Shown: positions 26,898 to 35,809, numbered from the stretch's first letter. The stretch is DNA of 64,000 nt from JADJXV01 sp046328995 (GCA_046328995.1 JAXLVN010000001.1:1178001-1242000), one strand, 5' to 3'. Notes: generated from the sequence alone by a model not told the origin. Numbers and translations are program-made.

Positions 26898-29387
26898 TTA
26901 CCGATAAAAAATCGGGTACGTACCCGGATTGACTTCATGCAGTACATCATACACGCACTCAAAAACATGTTCGGCTTCCGGCTTGGAGAAGTAGTTCCCG
27001 TCCGTCCCATACGCAGGACGATGCGGCTTGGCAGACAATGTCCGCGGTTGTGAGTCGAGATAGCGGTATCCATTTTGCACTTCAAGTACTTCACGCATCA
27101 TATATGCTGTCGTCCCACCCGGCACATCTTCATCAAGGAAGAGAATACGGTTCGTTTTCTTCAGCGATTCGACAATTATCCCATGAATATCAAATGGCAG
27201 AAGCGTCTGCACATCGAGTACTTCACAGGAAATACCCGCTTTCGCAAGAAGTTCGGCAGCATCAAGTGCAATCTTACAGCTTGCACCATATGTGACAATG
27301 GTAATATCCGTCCCGCTGCGCAAGACTTCAGGAACCCCGAGCGGCACGGTATATTCACCGACATTAGCCGGCAATTTTTCTTTAAGTCTATACCCGTTCA
27401 GCACTTCGACGATGAGCGCCGGTTCGTCTGCTTGAAGCAGTAGATTATACATTCCTGCCGCCTGCGTCATATTCCGTGGGACACATACATGTATGCCTCG
27501 CACCACATTAATCACACCCGCCATCGGACTGCCGCTGTGCCATACGCCTTCCAAGCGGTGACCACGGGTACGGATAATCACCGGTGCCTTTTGCCCGCCC
27601 TTCGTTCGCCATTGCACGGTCGCTAAATCATCCGACATAATCTGCAATGGATACAGGAGATAATCTAAATATTGAATTTCCACAATCGGACGCAAACCAC
27701 GCATTGCCATACCGATTGCCTGACCCATAATCGTCACTTCACGGATACCGGCATCGGCCACGCGGAGTTCGCCATGCTTGGCTTGGAGTCCGGCAAAACC
27801 CTGATTCACATCGCCTATCTTCCCTACATCTTCGCCAAAGGCAATGACGCGGGGGTCACGCGTGAGAGCAGCGTCAAAACATGCGTTCATCACTTCCGAA
27901 CCGTTAATCGATGGTGCGTCATCGGCATAGCGCACCGGCACATGTGCTACCTTGAGTGCCGACGAAGCAGTCTCATCGTGCAGCGAAGATGCATACCGGT
28001 CAGCAGCGAGCGCTTCCTGATGGAGTTTCCATTGAACGAGCTTTTGTGTTGCAGGAATCGACTCATTCCGCGTAAGCAGCAGAACGCGGTGTATTGCGCT
28101 CATATAGTCCTTGCGGAACGGTTCGCGAATGGCGCATAATTCATGTTTAATTGCTTGAATTTCCTGCGCATTTGCAGACGACACGCTTATCTCGTCCATC
28201 ATCCGGGAAACTTCATGTATTTCATTGATAATTGGTTGAATATATGCCTGCCATGCTTCATCTTTCCACTGTTTAACAAGAGCGATATCTTCTTTCTCGA
28301 AGGCGTCGAGTTCGTCTGCGGTGGCAAACTTTTGGGCAATAATCCACGCACGAAGATGGGTAATGGCATCGAAATCTGCCTCCCATTGCAGACGTTCTTT
28401 CGATTTATAGCGTTCATGACTGCCGGACGTGGAATGTCCTTGCGGTTGGGTAACTTCTATCACATGAATAAGCTGCGGAACATGCTCCGTCCGCGCTGTT
28501 TCCGTTGCCTTTCTGTATGTCTCGACAAGCGCCGGATAATCCCATGCTTTGACGACATGAATATCATAGCCATCGGTGGTACCGGGCTTGCGTTGAAAAC
28601 CGCTCAGTACTTCACTGACACTGTTTTTGGTCATCTGCAATTCATTGGACACCGAGATTCCGTAGCCGTCGTCCCAGACGGAGATTACCGCCGGAGAGCG
28701 GAGCACGCCAATGGCATTGACTGCCTCCCAAAACATCCCTTCCGCCGCGCTTGCATTACCAATCGTACCGAAGGCTACTTCATTCCCATTGTTCGAAAAT
28801 TGGGTGAGCGATTTGAGTCCGTCGAGGGCGCGGTATAATTTTGACGCATAGGCAAGTCCGACCAAGCGTGGCATTTGCGAACCTGTCGGTGATACATCGG
28901 CCGAAGAATTATACTGCGACATCAGATTCTTCCAGGTGCCGTCCGGATTCAGGCTGCGGGTACCGAAATGTCCGTTCATCGAGCGTCCGGCTGAGGATGG
29001 CTCGGCAATGACATCGGCATGGGCGTACATTTGCGCAAAAAACTCGCGTACATTGCTGATACCGAGGGCGAACATAAAGGTCTGGTCTCTATAATACCCC
29101 GAGCGAAAGTCCCCTTTTTGAAATGCGCGTGCCATTGCGAGCTGTGGTACTTCTTTGCCGTCGCCGAATATCCCGAATTTTGCTTTACCGGTGAGCACTT
29201 CCCGGCGACCAAGCAGACTTGCCTGACGGCTTTGGAATGCGATGCGGTAATCGCGCAATACGTCGTCTTTATTCCATTGCAGAGAAGAGCTTACAGGTGC
29301 TGACGATGATTTTCTGGACGATGTGCCATTGGGTGCAGGACGTGTCGAAGCGGATGTTTGCTGAGCTTTTACGGAGGTTTTTGCCAT
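26898..29387 (-). CDS. 2-oxoisovalerate-type dehydrogenase E1, alpha-beta fusion
   Basis: The 829-residue protein joins both E1 subunits. After a Ser/Thr/Ala-rich tail (1-35), the alpha part covers ~40-400, with the thiamine pyrophosphate region at 205-247 (GTIGNASAAEGMFWEAVNA...WDDGYGIS). The beta part covers ~475-829 (VMNACFDAALTRDPRVIAFGEDVG, PIVEIQYLDYLLYP, VIIRTRGHR, LDVQTLLPFD). It should decarboxylate branched-chain 2-oxoacids and pass the acyl group to an E2, feeding branched-chain acyl-CoA synthesis. In the TPP motif the usual GDG...NN reads GNA...DD, a variation I associate with fused forms. E2 and E3 genes are not in the window. Confidence 0.9.
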   Translation of the reverse strand: MAKTSVKAQQTSASTRPAPNGTSSRKSSSAPVSSSLQWNKDDVLRDYRIAFQSRQASLLGRREVLTGKAKFGIFGDGKEVPQLAMARAFQKGDFRSGYYRDQTFMFALGISNVREFFAQMYAHADVIAEPSSAGRSMNGHFGTRSLNPDGTWKNLMSQYNSSADVSPTGSQMPRLVGLAYASKLYRALDGLKSLTQFSNNGNEVAFGTIGNASAAEGMFWEAVNAIGVLRSPAVISVWDDGYGISVSNELQMTKNSVSEVLSGFQRKPGTTDGYDIHVVKAWDYPALVETYRKATETARTEHVPQLIHVIEVTQPQGHSTSGSHERYKSKERLQWEADFDAITHLRAWIIAQKFATADELDAFEKEDIALVKQWKDEAWQAYIQPIINEIHEVSRMMDEISVSSANAQEIQAIKHELCAIREPFRKDYMSAIHRVLLLTRNESIPATQKLVQWKLHQEALAADRYASSLHDETASSALKVAHVPVRYADDAPSINGSEVMNACFDAALTRDPRVIAFGEDVGKIGDVNQGFAGLQAKHGELRVADAGIREVTIMGQAIGMAMRGLRPIVEIQYLDYLLYPLQIMSDDLATVQWRTKGGQKAPVIIRTRGHRLEGVWHSGSPMAGVINVVRGIHVCVPRNMTQAAGMYNLLLQADEPALIVEVLNGYRLKEKLPANVGEYTVPLGVPEVLRSGTDITIVTYGASCKIALDAAELLAKAGISCEVLDVQTLLPFDIHGIIVESLKKTNRILFLDEDVPGGTTAYMMREVLEVQNGYRYLDSQPRTLSAKPHRPAYGTDGNYFSKPEAEHVFECVYDVLHEVNPGTYPIFYR

Positions 29388-29579
29388 GTGTTTGTATCGT
29401 TGAATAGCGGAGAAATTACCTTATTGGAAGCACAAAAATACTGCCATTCGTTGGTATGACCAAAGTTCAGGTGAGATAATTACCCCATTCTTTTGGGAAA
29501 CACATCATTACGTGGTTATTAATCATGGGTTTTCTTGTAATTTTACGGTAACAGTTTCTCATGTGGCACCTCATTTTTC

Positions 29580-30617
29580 ATGGCTATGGCAATGCGACGA
29601 TGTATGTTTCATTCGAATCGGATTCTGTGGTGGTTCCTACCTGTTTTGGGTGTATGGTATCTGTCCGGCTGCGCGCATATCATGCGGGAGAAGCTCCCGA
29701 ATGTGGTGTATGTGGGGTCCGAACCCGACAGTGCCGTCGTGTATATTGACGGGATGTATCATGGAATTACGCCATTGAAGACCTATCTGCCGTCCAAAAG
29801 CTCCTATATTGTGGAAATGAATAAGCAAGGCTATCAGCCGCGAAGAGATACGGTGTCGTCGATTATCAGTTCTCCCTGGCTGTTTCTCGATGTGATCACC
29901 AGCTTTTGTATTCTACCACCGCTCGTTGATGCATATACGGGTGCCTGGTTCACACCGAGCGACAGCGTTATTTTTCGCGGACTGACACCTGCGTCCGATA
30001 CTGCGCAGCCAATCTTCAGGCCGGTATCACCACAGCCGCTCAATACCTTTTCCATTGTCTCTTTCTTCGACCCGGATAAGCTCCGCGAGACGCCGATTAT
30101 CGCCTTTATTGGCTGCGGCTACAGTTTCCCGTCGCCCTTTTCGACGGCAGTTCCGCTCTTACCAACGGCATATTGTCTCGGTATTGGATATAAATTCACA
30201 CCGGATATCTCGATTGGTGCCATGTGGAATGTATCGGTCATCGGCAAGCACGTGCTCCTGCCTACGCCTACGCTCGATGATGCGACGAGAGTAAAAGTCA
30301 CACCCACGCTGTCGGTCTTCTCAGTCGACGGGAGAATGCGCCTCTATCATTCACCACTCTATGTCGTGGCAGGTATTGGACTTCTGGCAGCAGGAATGGC
30401 AGAAAACGGAATACAGACTCCCGGGCGCAGGCGACTGCCGGAAATATTTGGCACGGCAGGATGTGTATCCTTCGGAATGGGTATTTCATTCAGAAACGGT
30501 AGTTTTTTTACGGAAGCACGCACGACAATAGGATGGAATAGCGTTCACTCAGCCCCGTACAACCCCTTCTCCGTCAATCATTTCTGTATAAATCTCGGGT
30601 ATTATCTTGATCGGTAG
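29580..30617 (+). CDS. PEGA-domain lipoprotein
   Basis: The 345-residue protein starts with a hydrophobic segment and a lipobox-like LSGC (FLPVLGVWYLSGCAHI); in-frame ATGs at 29592 and 29604 are also possible starts. Residues ~42-105 form a PEGA domain (VYVGSEPDSAVVYIDGMYHGITPLKTYLPSKSSYIVEMNKQGYQPRRDT), a surface-layer-associated fold. Residues ~175-345 look like strands of an outer-membrane barrel (GCGYSFPSP, GIGYKFTPDISIGAMWN, CINLGYYLDR). It is probably an outer-membrane lipoprotein. It starts divergently from the E1 gene with a 192-bp gap. Confidence 0.75.
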   Translation: MAMAMRRCMFHSNRILWWFLPVLGVWYLSGCAHIMREKLPNVVYVGSEPDSAVVYIDGMYHGITPLKTYLPSKSSYIVEMNKQGYQPRRDTVSSIISSPWLFLDVITSFCILPPLVDAYTGAWFTPSDSVIFRGLTPASDTAQPIFRPVSPQPLNTFSIVSFFDPDKLRETPIIAFIGCGYSFPSPFSTAVPLLPTAYCLGIGYKFTPDISIGAMWNVSVIGKHVLLPTPTLDDATRVKVTPTLSVFSVDGRMRLYHSPLYVVAGIGLLAAGMAENGIQTPGRRRLPEIFGTAGCVSFGMGISFRNGSFFTEARTTIGWNSVHSAPYNPFSVNHFCINLGYYLDR

Positions 30618-30658
30618 GTTCTGCGATGTACCGTACTTGATCACGAAGTGACTATCTA

Positions 30659-31678
30659 TTATTCATGATAGAGAAGTTTGGTACCAATCACCCGGGTGCC
30701 ATGCTTGACGATAAGAACGGTGATTCCCCTCTCGGTTCGAACATGGATGCTCCCCTCAGTTGATTCGGTAAACGATGCCCGTCGCTGACCAAGAAGTGAG
30801 AATACATCGACCGCACACTGCGGAGGAAGTCCATCGATGTGCCATTCTCCATTCGAAAACCGATACGTCATTGCTGCCATACTCCCCTCCTGCTCGTGTA
30901 CCGATGTCATCACCCCTGCATTAACGACACTGCCATCCCGGAGAGCAGCATAGATGCCGAGTTGAGTTGCCGAGGAATGAGATGAGCCGGCGAAACCGGA
31001 AATAAACAGAACCACGGCATTGCCTGCGAAGGCGGTAATATCAGTCGTGAATGAGCGGACGATTGCATTCGATTGAGGGTCGAGCAGGAGAAACTCATAG
31101 GTCGTCGGGGGCATGATTATCGTGGACGGCGTGGCGCCTCCATACCCCAGATTCGGCAGGAGCGGTGCCACATCTTTGGCGATCAGATTCGTAGCCGCCA
31201 AATCAATGCACCCATCGGTAATTTTCACAGCCACTTCATCCGTAGGAAGCTGTTTGGTGGTAATATTTTCTATAAGCGTCCACTGCAGACGTATCGATTT
31301 CCCGTCCGGATTCGGCTGAAAGTGTGCGGTATCGGCTACTCCATGCAGCACAAACGCGGTCGCAATTCCCGGCTCGGGCCGGTAATTCATCGTAAGAAGC
31401 GTATCGGTATCTCCTGATCGTGTCACCGCGAGCTGAAAAGCATGGTCCGACGCCACCGGTACAAATGGTGTCGCCGTGCGGAATGCCATCTTCCCCAGAA
31501 TTTTCTCGCCATTAAGATAGACATCTATCTGCCGAAGGGTGGTATCGGCCGAGTTGTGAATTACCTGAATGAGCCCGGGCTCACCTGCGGATGCAGGAAT
31601 TCGGAGTGCAAAGAACAGCACAGCGGTCACTACGGTCAGCAGACAGGATGGGAATGAATGGATGCAGACAGAACTCAT
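30659..31678 (-). CDS. DUF4397-domain exported protein
   Basis: The ATG at 31678 (MSSVCIHSFPSCLLTVVTAVLFFALRIPASA) gives a signal peptide; the frame begins at a TTG five codons earlier. Residues ~35-130 fit DUF4397 (LIQVIHNSADTTLRQIDVYLNGEKILGKMAFRTATPFVPV), followed by a second, weaker copy (VVLFISGFAG). The last ~75 residues (FSNGEWHIDGLPPQCAVDVFSLLGQRRASF) resemble a short or divergent T9SS sorting domain. The protein is probably exported. Its function is unknown. Confidence 0.78.
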   Translation of the reverse strand: MSSVCIHSFPSCLLTVVTAVLFFALRIPASAGEPGLIQVIHNSADTTLRQIDVYLNGEKILGKMAFRTATPFVPVASDHAFQLAVTRSGDTDTLLTMNYRPEPGIATAFVLHGVADTAHFQPNPDGKSIRLQWTLIENITTKQLPTDEVAVKITDGCIDLAATNLIAKDVAPLLPNLGYGGATPSTIIMPPTTYEFLLLDPQSNAIVRSFTTDITAFAGNAVVLFISGFAGSSHSSATQLGIYAALRDGSVVNAGVMTSVHEQEGSMAAMTYRFSNGEWHIDGLPPQCAVDVFSLLGQRRASFTESTEGSIHVRTERGITVLIVKHGTRVIGTKLLYHE

Positions 31679-32191
31679 GGCGTACTTTCGCAACGTAAAA
31701 GGGGTTTTTCTTCAAATATACGAGAAAATCCCCGTGCACTCAGCAGCCGGATGTTTCTCTGCTGCCGAATGGATTCCACGACATGTCAATGACGCCGTAC
31801 AAGAGAGATAATCGCACGCAACAAACACCTGAAAATCGTTTGGTAATCATTCGATTTTCGCGTAAGTTGTGTAGATAATAACTGCTAATCGGGTATTCAA
31901 CTTGCGCAATAGATGCACTCTCTGCCACGAATGCCTACGTTCACAACCTTCATAAGCTTTTGCATGGGTATTTCTACGACCGCTATTTGTTTTTACGTTC
32001 TCTACCGGCTTATCATGGGTGCTTTTCAGCAAGCGCAGCTCCTTCCCTGCTTGGCTCTCCGGGCTGTTGTTTCCATCGAACATCAACACGTACCGCATGC
32101 AAGCAATGCGGCACTATCACCCCCATACATTCGACATAGCTGAGAGGTCGTGATTGCTTTGGTGATGCTTACGCATGCTATAGACATGCAA
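31679..32191. other. Intergenic region, no gene recognised
   Basis: About 500 bp between the DUF4397 gene and the second accessory region. Short frames occur on both strands but none has a ribosome site, domain or convincing composition. It marks the transition from conserved genome to repeat-rich DNA. Confidence 0.5.
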
Positions 32192-32239
32192 TATGATTCA
32201 TAGGTAAGAAATTAACAGTCGGTTGAAAGTACCGGAAGG
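32192..32239 (-). repeat. Degenerate family 1 repeat end
   Basis: TTCATAGGTAAGAAATTAAC and GGTTGAAAGTACCGGAAGGA resemble the repeat end GTTTTATAGCTAAGTGTTGACGTTTG/ATTGAAACAGCCGAACGGA of the 36286 copy. The final GGAAGG lies against the next start codon and could serve as its ribosome site. Confidence 0.5.
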
Positions 32240-32734
32240 ATGGAAAAATATTTTAGGAATAAAACAATGATAATACTGAACAACAATATGTTCCTATTAA
32301 TGGTAAAAACATTCAAAAAAACTAACAAGATAAGTAAACGCTTACTGCCTATTATTAACCAAGGTGTCGTAAATATCAATGGGTGCTATTTGTTTAAATA
32401 TTTTTATGAAAGAAACAGACATATAAAATTATCCGATTTTGTAGATAAAACGGGGTATGAATGTTTTATTAATTCATTTCATGTTGATTATTATAGTTCT
32501 AAAAATATTCTAATGGAGTCCCTGCTTTTTATAGAGCAGTTCATAATTGAGTGGAATAAATTAAATGGTAGTATAAATATTCAGATTATACTGAGCGAAA
32601 CCAAATCTGGATATGTTTTTAGATTTCATCGTATAAGAGAAAATGAAATTTGGGTAGATAGTCAGCGACTTGATTTATTTCGTGAATCATGTCTAGTCAT
32701 TTCCCCTGTCACCGATATGCAGTTTCTTTCTTAA
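32240..32734 (+). CDS. Hypothetical AT-rich small protein (possible immunity protein)
   Basis: The protein has 164 residues, or fewer if an internal Met (M10, M17 or M21) is used. It is strongly AT-rich compared with the genes to its left, which suggests transfer. The C-terminal half (ECFINSFHVDYYSSKNILMESLLFIEQFII...YVFRFHRIRENEIWVDSQRLDLF) resembles small cytosolic proteins seen near toxin genes, but I cannot name the family. No signal peptide is seen. It follows a degenerate repeat end and is followed by remnants and the IS element. Confidence 0.55.
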   Translation: MEKYFRNKTMIILNNNMFLLMVKTFKKTNKISKRLLPIINQGVVNINGCYLFKYFYERNRHIKLSDFVDKTGYECFINSFHVDYYSSKNILMESLLFIEQFIIEWNKLNGSINIQIILSETKSGYVFRFHRIRENEIWVDSQRLDLFRESCLVISPVTDMQFLS

Positions 32735-32782
32735 GCGAATGGCTGCTCGGTTGCTTACATTGCTGCTTAAAACTTATCGAAT

Positions 32783-32863
32783 GATATTAGTGCCTCTGGA
32801 GGATCACTTGCCTTAGAAGGTGACCCGTATAATCCTGCTGAGAGCGGACCAAATGGCACATGA
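32783..32863 (+). pseudogene. Short remnant reading frame interrupted by the IS
   Basis: The frame reads DISASGGSLALEGDPYNPAE... and ends SGPNGT at a TGA. The same frame continues (SKSNHKFY) to the IS left junction and resumes as FYGQQAAKMEG on the right of the IS. It is probably part of the gene broken by the IS. The family is unknown. Confidence 0.4.
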
Positions 32864-32879
32864 AGCAAGTCAAATCATA

Positions 32880-32887
32880 AATTTTAT
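32880..32887. repeat. 8-bp target-site duplication, left copy
   Basis: AATTTTAT directly abuts the IS left end and is repeated exactly at 34039-34046 after the right end. Eight bp is the length usually made by ISL3 elements. Confidence 0.9.
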
Positions 32888-34038
32888 GGTTCTATATGAA
32901 ATTACTTGAGAAATTGTAGTCAGCGAAAGCAAACCTGATCATTTTTTTAAAATTCTCTGTGTATCTGTATCCTCGAGCTATACGTTTGATGGTCTGGATT
33001 TTAGAGTTTATCCCTTCCATAATACCATTGGTAATTGAGGAAGTACAGTAATTGACAATTCCTTCGAAATGTCTTCTGATTGATGTACTAAAAGAGTTTT
33101 TTCCCAAGCATTCATCAGCGAAATCGGCAATGAAGCATAATTGTAATTCAGCTTCTTCTACAGTATCAGAAGTATAGAAGTCTGTTACTTCGTCAATGAG
33201 TACACCGATACGTTCTGTAAAAGAGATTGCTTTGCTGCGTAAATCTTTTAAATGTTTATGCATAAGTTTAATCACGTGCCATTTGTCAAACGTGATTTTG
33301 GCGTGCTGAAAATAGGTCGTGACACCCGAAATGAAGGCAGGAGACATATCCATTGAAATATTTTTAACCGCCTCAGGATTGGGATGATCGTGAAAGAATT
33401 GTTCGACACATGCCGATGATTTACCATCGTAAATGCCGATTATCTCTTGCTTGTCAAGATCGTAAAATGTCGTAACATAGTCGTGTCCTTTGCGCACAGA
33501 TGTTTCATCGCAGGCTATGTTTATTGGCGTCGTATCTAGGACATCGGTTTCTAAATGTCTGGTATAGTAATGATAGATACTTTCTACTCTTTGAACGTTG
33601 ATTTGCAGCTGTTTAGCAACTGTTGTCATGCAATAATGAAGTTCGAGCAGACGCAACACTTCCTTCTCGAACAGCAACGTGAATCGCGAATAATCGCGGG
33701 AAAATGTTATCTCAGGCTTATGCAGAAGACCAGTGTCTTTGTTCCTATAAATGGGAATACGACAATGGATAAACGTTCTGTATTGAAAAAGACGTAAATG
33801 CTCCCACGTGCGCTCGTAATAGCTCTGTATCCTGTGCCCGGGGGGAAGGCTCTCTTCCCGCACTTTCAAATATATATGTGCCTCGGTATCAAAGGCATCT
33901 TTTTCAATACGCTCTATCTCAAAGGCTGAGTCTAATGGTAAAAATTCCGATAGTTGATCGATTATATCCATACATTCTCCTAATATCATAGTTATTGTAT
34001 GGCAAAATTAACACTTGCAAGTAAATTCATAAAGAACC
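32888..34038 (-). mobile_element. Intact ISL3-family insertion sequence (1151 bp)
   Basis: The ends are inverted repeats: GGTTCTATATGAAATTACTTG on the left and, reverse-complemented, GGTTCTTTATGAATTTACTTG on the right (19 of 21 matching). They enclose one transposase gene and are flanked by a perfect 8-bp duplication AATTTTAT, so the insertion looks recent and intact. It interrupts a small reading frame whose 3' part survives as 34039-34277. Confidence 0.93.
32892..33971 (-). CDS. ISL3-family transposase
   Basis: The ATG at 33971 is chosen because AGGAGA lies about 5 bp upstream; another ATG at 33989 adds 6 codons. The 359-residue protein has the DDE core: D155 in ACDETSVRKGHDY, D208 in ISMDMSPAF, and E319 in NGIMEGINSKIQTIKRIARGYR. 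It also has FDKWHVIKLMHKHLKDLR. The N-terminus keeps the family pattern (FIHCRIPIYRNKD...FSRDYSRFT) but lacks the cysteine pairs of the usual zinc ribbon. This may be a natural Cys-less subgroup. The gene almost fills the IS. Confidence 0.92.
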   Translation of the reverse strand: MDIIDQLSEFLPLDSAFEIERIEKDAFDTEAHIYLKVREESLPPGHRIQSYYERTWEHLRLFQYRTFIHCRIPIYRNKDTGLLHKPEITFSRDYSRFTLLFEKEVLRLLELHYCMTTVAKQLQINVQRVESIYHYYTRHLETDVLDTTPINIACDETSVRKGHDYVTTFYDLDKQEIIGIYDGKSSACVEQFFHDHPNPEAVKNISMDMSPAFISGVTTYFQHAKITFDKWHVIKLMHKHLKDLRSKAISFTERIGVLIDEVTDFYTSDTVEEAELQLCFIADFADECLGKNSFSTSIRRHFEGIVNYCTSSITNGIMEGINSKIQTIKRIARGYRYTENFKKMIRFAFADYNFSSNFI

Positions 34039-34277
34039 AATTTTATGGTCAACAAGCGGCAAAAATGGAGGGAATGAAGTATTTAAAATTGGCTATAAAA
34101 TATGGAATAGATGCTAAAAGTGAGATCACAAAACAACTTTTAGAAAATTGTCATATGAAACAGATAGATTTGTTTGGTAAATACAGGCTAGGAAGTATTA
34201 AGTCTGTGCTTAAAGATGTTGGAGACAACCGATTGGCGAAGTATTTGATGCATCAGATTCACAAACAAGAAAAATGA
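33999..34277 (+). pseudogene. 3' part of a gene split by the IS, with a new start inside the IS
   Basis: The 92-residue frame starts at an ATG within the IS right end; its first 13 codons (MAKLTLASKFIKN) come from IS sequence. Host-derived sequence begins at 34039 (QFYGQQAAKMEGMKYLKLAIKYGIDAKSEITKQLL). The remainder is a short basic, helical protein of unknown family. A fusion product might still be made. It is 6 bp upstream of the next gene, so the original locus was probably a two-gene unit. Confidence 0.65.
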
Positions 34278-34283
34278 TATTAA

Positions 34284-34598
34284 ATGGAAGATTTAAAAAA
34301 TAAAGATCAATCAATTAAAATAATTTGGAGTGTTATTATAGAAACATTCGGTGCCAACTTTTTTACATTAGTTGATTTTTGGGATGCCGATAACTATGCA
34401 TTTGCTTGTAAAAAAGATGGAAAATTAATATACATATCAACTTGGGATTTTAGAATGAACCAAGGCAATGGAATTAAATGTTATTCAGAGTTTGAATTAA
34501 TTGATGAAGAATCCGAGACCGAAGTAACTATTAAACAAATAAATGAAATATTATTAAATAATCTACTTGACGAAATAAAAGATTTTACAACAAAATAA
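34284..34598 (+). CDS. Hypothetical small acidic protein (possible immunity protein)
   Basis: The 104-residue acidic protein (SIKIIWSVIIETFGANFFTLVDFWDADNYAFACKKDGKLIYISTWDF, then ELIDEESETEVTIKQINEILL) has no signal peptide. It starts 6 bp after the IS-split gene on the same strand. A small acidic protein paired with a basic partner fits a toxin/immunity unit. This is inference from size, charge and position only. A family 1 repeat follows 23 bp after the stop. Confidence 0.6.
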   Translation: MEDLKNKDQSIKIIWSVIIETFGANFFTLVDFWDADNYAFACKKDGKLIYISTWDFRMNQGNGIKCYSEFELIDEESETEVTIKQINEILLNNLLDEIKDFTTK

Positions 34599-34621
34599 TA
34601 AGAATGCCTCTGAGGAGATAG

Positions 34622-34849
34622 TTTTCCCTCCCGTGAGGTTCATTACATCCACCCAGCAAACAAATACCGCTAAAACGTACTGCACGATACCAACATCCTA
34701 CAACTAAAACAGTGAAGCTCTCTTGTATTGCTGAGATGTAGTAAATTGTAGTTTCTGTAGGAAGTAGTGAGGTATATTTTGTACTGATGAGCAGTACGCT
34801 ACATAGGTATTTGTTGACGTTTGGTTGAAACAGCAGAACGGACGGGGAA
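34622..34849 (-). repeat. Family 1 repeat, inverted orientation
   Basis: About 228 bp; it ends GAACGGACGGGGAA. The end bearing GATGAGCAGTACG is on the right, opposite to the 2781-4586 copies, so the element is inverted relative to them. The left end is diverged. The body (AAACAGTGAAGCTCTCTTGT) is nearly identical to 35014 and 36286. Confidence 0.85.
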
Positions 34850-34851
34850 TG

Positions 34852-34920
34852 TTCGACCTCGCTGAGGTCGTGCATTTTTTTGGTTATCCGTTTCTATAAA
34901 CATCCGACCTCGCTGAGGTC
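34852..34920. repeat. Two GACCTCGCTGAGGTC palindromes
   Basis: CGACCTCGCTGAGGTCG at about 34853 and a second, CGACCTCGCTGAGGTC, at about 34903, with the same linker type (TGCATTTTTTTGGTTATCCG) as the seven-copy array at 37429. Confidence 0.8.
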
Positions 34921-35013
34921 TTTTCTGTACAATCAGTTGTAGAAACCAACCAAACAGGAAATCTTCTGAATCACAGCAATCACATAAATCACAAAAATCA
35001 CAGTTCAGACAAT
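34921..35013. repeat. Shared tail sequence of the GACCTC palindrome array
   Basis: TTTCTGTACAATCAGTTGTA...GTTCAGACAATT is nearly identical to 37747-37840. TCTGAA and TTCAGA form an inverted pair at its borders. In both places it directly follows a GACCTCGCTGAGGTC palindrome. Confidence 0.7.
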
Positions 35014-35237
35014 TTCCCGTCCGGGCGGTTGCTACAACCACCCGTCAACACATACCACTAAAACGTACAGCAGGATACCAACATCCTACAACTAAAACAG
35101 TGAAGCTCTCTTGTATTGCTGAGATGTAGTAAATTGTAGTTGTAGTAGCAAATAGTGAGGTATAATTTGTACTGATGAGCAGTACGCTACATAGGTATTT
35201 GTTGACGTTTGGTTGAAACAGCCGAACGTATGGGGAA
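35014..35237 (-). repeat. Family 1 repeat, inverted orientation (224 bp)
   Basis: Starts TTCCCGTCCGGGCGGTTG and ends at TGGGGAA. It shares its body with 34622 and 36286. Confidence 0.88.
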
Positions 35238-35280
35238 TACCATCCTTGCCCGTCAGTTAAAAATTACGTAAGTTCGTAGA

Positions 35281-35805
35281 ATGAAAAAACGAAAAGAAAT
35301 AGGGCTTGATTTTGAGGTTGATAAACTGACCAATTCTATCGAAAACGTAAATTCAGGTGATAGTTTTCAGACTGAAATTTCGTTGTTGACAAAAATTGAC
35401 GTCAAAGGGTTAACCAAGAAAAATGGTTGGCGGTTTAATTGGGAAAATGAGCTCAAATCCCCAACAAGAGAAGTTTACAAGCTGACAATTACAAACAATC
35501 CTACTATTATTCAAGGTGTTGTGAGCTTAGAAGTTAAAATCGACCATGTGTATATGCATCTCATTGAAAGTGCACCTTTCAATATTGGAAAACACAAGAC
35601 TTATTTGGGCGTTCCGGGAAATCTAGTTGCCTTTGCTTGTAAACTATCATTTCAACGAGGCGGAGAGGGCTATGTATCCTTCCTTTCTAAGACAAAGCTG
35701 ATGAAGCATTACGAAAAGAGTTTAGGTGCAGTCCATGTTGGTGGACACACCATGATCATTACAACAGAAACAGCATTAATACTGACCAATAAATATTTTG
35801 AGTAA
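35281..35805 (+). CDS. Hypothetical protein, possibly acyltransferase-like
   Basis: The 174-residue cytosolic protein has a helical N-terminus (residues 1-50) and a C-terminal alpha/beta region: GVVSLEVKIDHVYMHLIE..., GVPGNLVAFACKLSFQRGGEGYVSFLSKTKLMKHYEKSLGA, MIITTETALILTNKYFE. The last part is suggestive of a GNAT-like fold (strand, helix, 'HYEKxLGA', closing strand), but the Q/RxxGxG/A motif is not clear. It is followed by a small gene 4 bp downstream and likely forms a two-gene cassette. It lies between inverted family 1 repeats. Confidence 0.65.
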   Translation: MKKRKEIGLDFEVDKLTNSIENVNSGDSFQTEISLLTKIDVKGLTKKNGWRFNWENELKSPTREVYKLTITNNPTIIQGVVSLEVKIDHVYMHLIESAPFNIGKHKTYLGVPGNLVAFACKLSFQRGGEGYVSFLSKTKLMKHYEKSLGAVHVGGHTMIITTETALILTNKYFE

Positions 35806-35809
35806 AAAT

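Noticed and set aside
27672..28838. Long plus-strand frames (155 and 231 codons) opposite the E1 gene
   Set aside because: They are antisense shadows of a well-supported 829-residue enzyme.
31847..32098. 83-codon minus-strand frame in the gap after the DUF4397 gene
   Set aside because: No ribosome site, domain or protein-like pattern, and overlapping frames on the other strand are equally open.
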